From contig NZ_AP023362.1 of NCBI RefSeq assembly GCF_018326285.1, forward strand, positions 5,766,001 to 5,830,000: a stretch of 64,000 nt of DNA, written 5' to 3'. Shown in pieces: positions 62,415 to 64,000 of the stretch; position 1 is the first letter of the stretch, and every line of letters begins with the position of its first letter. The notes beneath the pieces are model-generated. The model searched no databases. It saw nothing but the letters and a program-made list of their open reading frames with translations, and had not been told where the DNA came from. The DNA is from Mycolicibacterium sp. TY81. GTDB lineage: Bacteria > Actinomycetota > Actinomycetes > Mycobacteriales > Mycobacteriaceae. The position numbers and the translations under genes were made by a program.

Positions 62415-64000
62415 ATGCCGCACGTCATTACTCAGTCGTGCTGTAGCGATGGTTCATGCGTCTTCGCATGCCCGGTGAACTGCATTCACCCGTCCCCGGA
62501 CGAGCCGGGTTTCGCTACCGCCGAAATGCTGTTCATCGATCCCGCCGCCTGCGTGGACTGTGGTGCCTGCATCACGGCCTGCCCGGTCGGCGCGATCAAG
62601 CCGGACACCAAGCTGACCGAAGCGCAGCTGCCGTTCATCGAGCTCAACGCGTCCTTCTACCCGAAGTACGAGGGCAAGCTGCCGCCGACGTCCAAGCTGG
62701 CGCCGGTGCCCGACGCCCCGGCGGTTGACCAGCGGCCGCACGGCCCGCTGCGCGTCGCGATCGTCGGCTCCGGGCCGGCCGCCATGTACGCCGCTGACGA
62801 GTTGCTGACCCAGCGCGGGGTCCGGGTCAACATCTTCGAGAAGCTGCCGACGCCCTACGGGCTGGTGCGCGCCGGGGTCGCCCCCGACCACCAGAGCACC
62901 AAGGGTGTGACGCGGTTGTTCGACCAGATCACGAAGCGCCGCGGGCTCGACTTCTTCCTCAACGTCGAGGTGGGTCGGGACATCACGCACGCCGAGCTGC
63001 TGGAGCACCACCACGCCGTGCTGTACGCGGTCGGTGCGCCGAACGACAAGCGCCTCGACATCGAGGGCATGGAGCTGCCCGGAACCGGAACCGCCACCGA
63101 GGTGGTCGCCTGGTACAACGGGCACCCCGAGTTCTCGCATCTGCCGGTCGACCTGGGGCACGAGCGGGCGGTGATCATCGGAAACGGCAATGTCGCGTTC
63201 GACGTCGCCCGCATCCTGACCACCGATCCGGATGTGTTGGCGCGCACCGACATTTCCGACCATGCGCTGGCCGCACTGCGCGACTCGAAGGTGCGCGAGG
63301 TGGTCATCGTGGCCCGGCGTGGGCCCATCCACTCGGCGTTCACTCTGCCGGAGCTCATCGGCCTGACGTCGACGTGCGACGTGGTGCTCGACGCCGCGGA
63401 CCACGAGCTGGTTCGTCGGGATCTGGAAGCCGAGACGGACGCACTGACGCGCCACAAGCTCGAGATCCTCACCAAGCTGCCCGACAGCTCGGCCCCGCCG
63501 ACGCGGCCGCGGATCCGGCTGGCCTACGAGCTGACTCCGGCCCGCGTGCTCGGCTCGGACAAGGTCACCGGCATCGAGTTCACCGTCACCGGCACCGACG
63601 AGGTCCGTCAGCTCGACGCCGGCCTGGTGCTGACGTCAATCGGCTACCACGGCAAGGCAATTCGTGGTCTGCCGTTCGACGATGCCGCCGGCGTGGTCCC
63701 CAACGACGAGGGCCGCGTCATCGATCCGGCCACCGGTGAACCCGTCCGCGGCAGCTACGTCGCGGGCTGGATCAAGCGTGGTCCGACGGGCTTCATCGGC
63801 ACCAACAAGTCGTGCGCGGCACACACCGTGGACCGGCTGGTCGCCGACTACAACGCCAGCCGGCTTCGTGAGCCGACCGCGAAAAGCGGTGCGCTGCAAC
63901 AGCTCATCCGCGACCGCCGGCCCGACGTGGTCGACATGGCGGGGTGGCGGGCCATCGACGCGGCAGAGATCGCGCGCGGGGGCGCCGAACGGCCGCGGGA
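62415..64000 (+). CDS. fprB: Ferredoxin/ferredoxin-NADP reductase fusion (C-terminus beyond window)
   Basis: First 528 codons, ATG 62415, 15 bp after the diiron gene; the M. tuberculosis homologue (Rv0886) has 575 residues. The N-terminal ferredoxin domain has CCSDGSCVFACPVNC and CVDCGACITACPVG (two clusters). The FAD fold starts RVAIVGSGPAAMYAADELL with GVRVNIFEKLPTPYGLVRAGVAPDHQ, and the NADPH site is AVIIGNGNVAFDVARILTT, then RRGPIHSAFTLPEL. The C-terminal FAD contact GRVIDPATGEPVRGSYVAGWIKRGPTGFIGTNKS is present. It passes electrons from NADPH to iron-sulfur partners. Confidence 0.93.
   Translation, partial: MPHVITQSCCSDGSCVFACPVNCIHPSPDEPGFATAEMLFIDPAACVDCGACITACPVGAIKPDTKLTEAQLPFIELNASFYPKYEGKLPPTSKLAPVPDAPAVDQRPHGPLRVAIVGSGPAAMYAADELLTQRGVRVNIFEKLPTPYGLVRAGVAPDHQSTKGVTRLFDQITKRRGLDFFLNVEVGRDITHAELLEHHHAVLYAVGAPNDKRLDIEGMELPGTGTATEVVAWYNGHPEFSHLPVDLGHERAVIIGNGNVAFDVARILTTDPDVLARTDISDHALAALRDSKVREVVIVARRGPIHSAFTLPELIGLTSTCDVVLDAADHELVRRDLEAETDALTRHKLEILTKLPDSSAPPTRPRIRLAYELTPARVLGSDKVTGIEFTVTGTDEVRQLDAGLVLTSIGYHGKAIRGLPFDDAAGVVPNDEGRVIDPATGEPVRGSYVAGWIKRGPTGFIGTNKSCAAHTVDRLVADYNASRLREPTAKSGALQQLIRDRRPDVVDMAGWRAIDAAEIARGGAERPR

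Overview
The window reads as chromosomal DNA of a rapidly growing mycobacterium (Mycolicibacterium/Mycobacterium). It is GC-rich, uses many GTG starts, carries two MspA-family porin genes, and from about 13.8 kb onward follows the gene order known from the M. tuberculosis Rv0854-Rv0886 interval, with accessory inserts. I had no database access; family names rest on recognised motifs, gene order and length.

Region 1 (1-12.45 kb) is an envelope and mobile-element region. It holds the N-terminal part of a secreted GH5 glycosidase with a PGRS-like glycine-rich linker, a porin/proline-rich-protein pair, a second porin, and a dense cluster of mobile elements. An IS3-family element sits 34 bp upstream of porin gene 1. 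A second IS3 element sits 90 bp upstream of porin gene 2. This second element contains a group II intron inside orfA and an IS1380-family element inside orfB, with matching target duplications that allow the original IS to be rebuilt. An intact ISL3-family element lies 27 bp beyond it. Three of these elements carry seven single-base homopolymer expansions; the host genes show none.

Region 2 (12.45-28.6 kb) holds a secreted protein, a PknH-sensor-like lipoprotein, the far/SRPBCC cluster, dapC coupled to a membrane protein, and a TetR regulator with two near-identical operators. It also holds a purine (allantoin) catabolic cluster: GntR regulator, NCS1 transporter, racemase, PuuE-type allantoinase, allantoicase and a citrate-lyase-fold enzyme. 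The region ends with an alpha/beta hydrolase and a roughly 700-bp non-coding stretch containing an 82-bp tandem repeat array.

Region 3 (28.6-46.4 kb) begins with the fatty-acid beta-oxidation trifunctional enzyme genes fadA-fadB and a strong terminator. It continues with MarR, several FMN/F420 split-barrel oxidoreductases, a methyltransferase, a divergent TetR/flavin monooxygenase pair with two operators, a VWA membrane protein, an EspC-like small protein, an LLM F420 enzyme, a GMC oxidoreductase, and the XPB-type helicase with its partner protein.

Region 4 (46.4-64 kb) carries molybdenum-cofactor genes (moaC, mog, moaE; moaD, moaA) flanking rpfA, which is preceded by a ydaO-type c-di-AMP riboswitch. 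Then come yccF, cspB, a Xi-type glutathione transferase-like protein, an MFS transporter, DUF3027, SRPBCC, DUF2530, MarR, SpoU methyltransferase, DUF2537, sepH, serC, a diiron oxygenase and a truncated fprB. No tRNA, rRNA or CRISPR array was seen.
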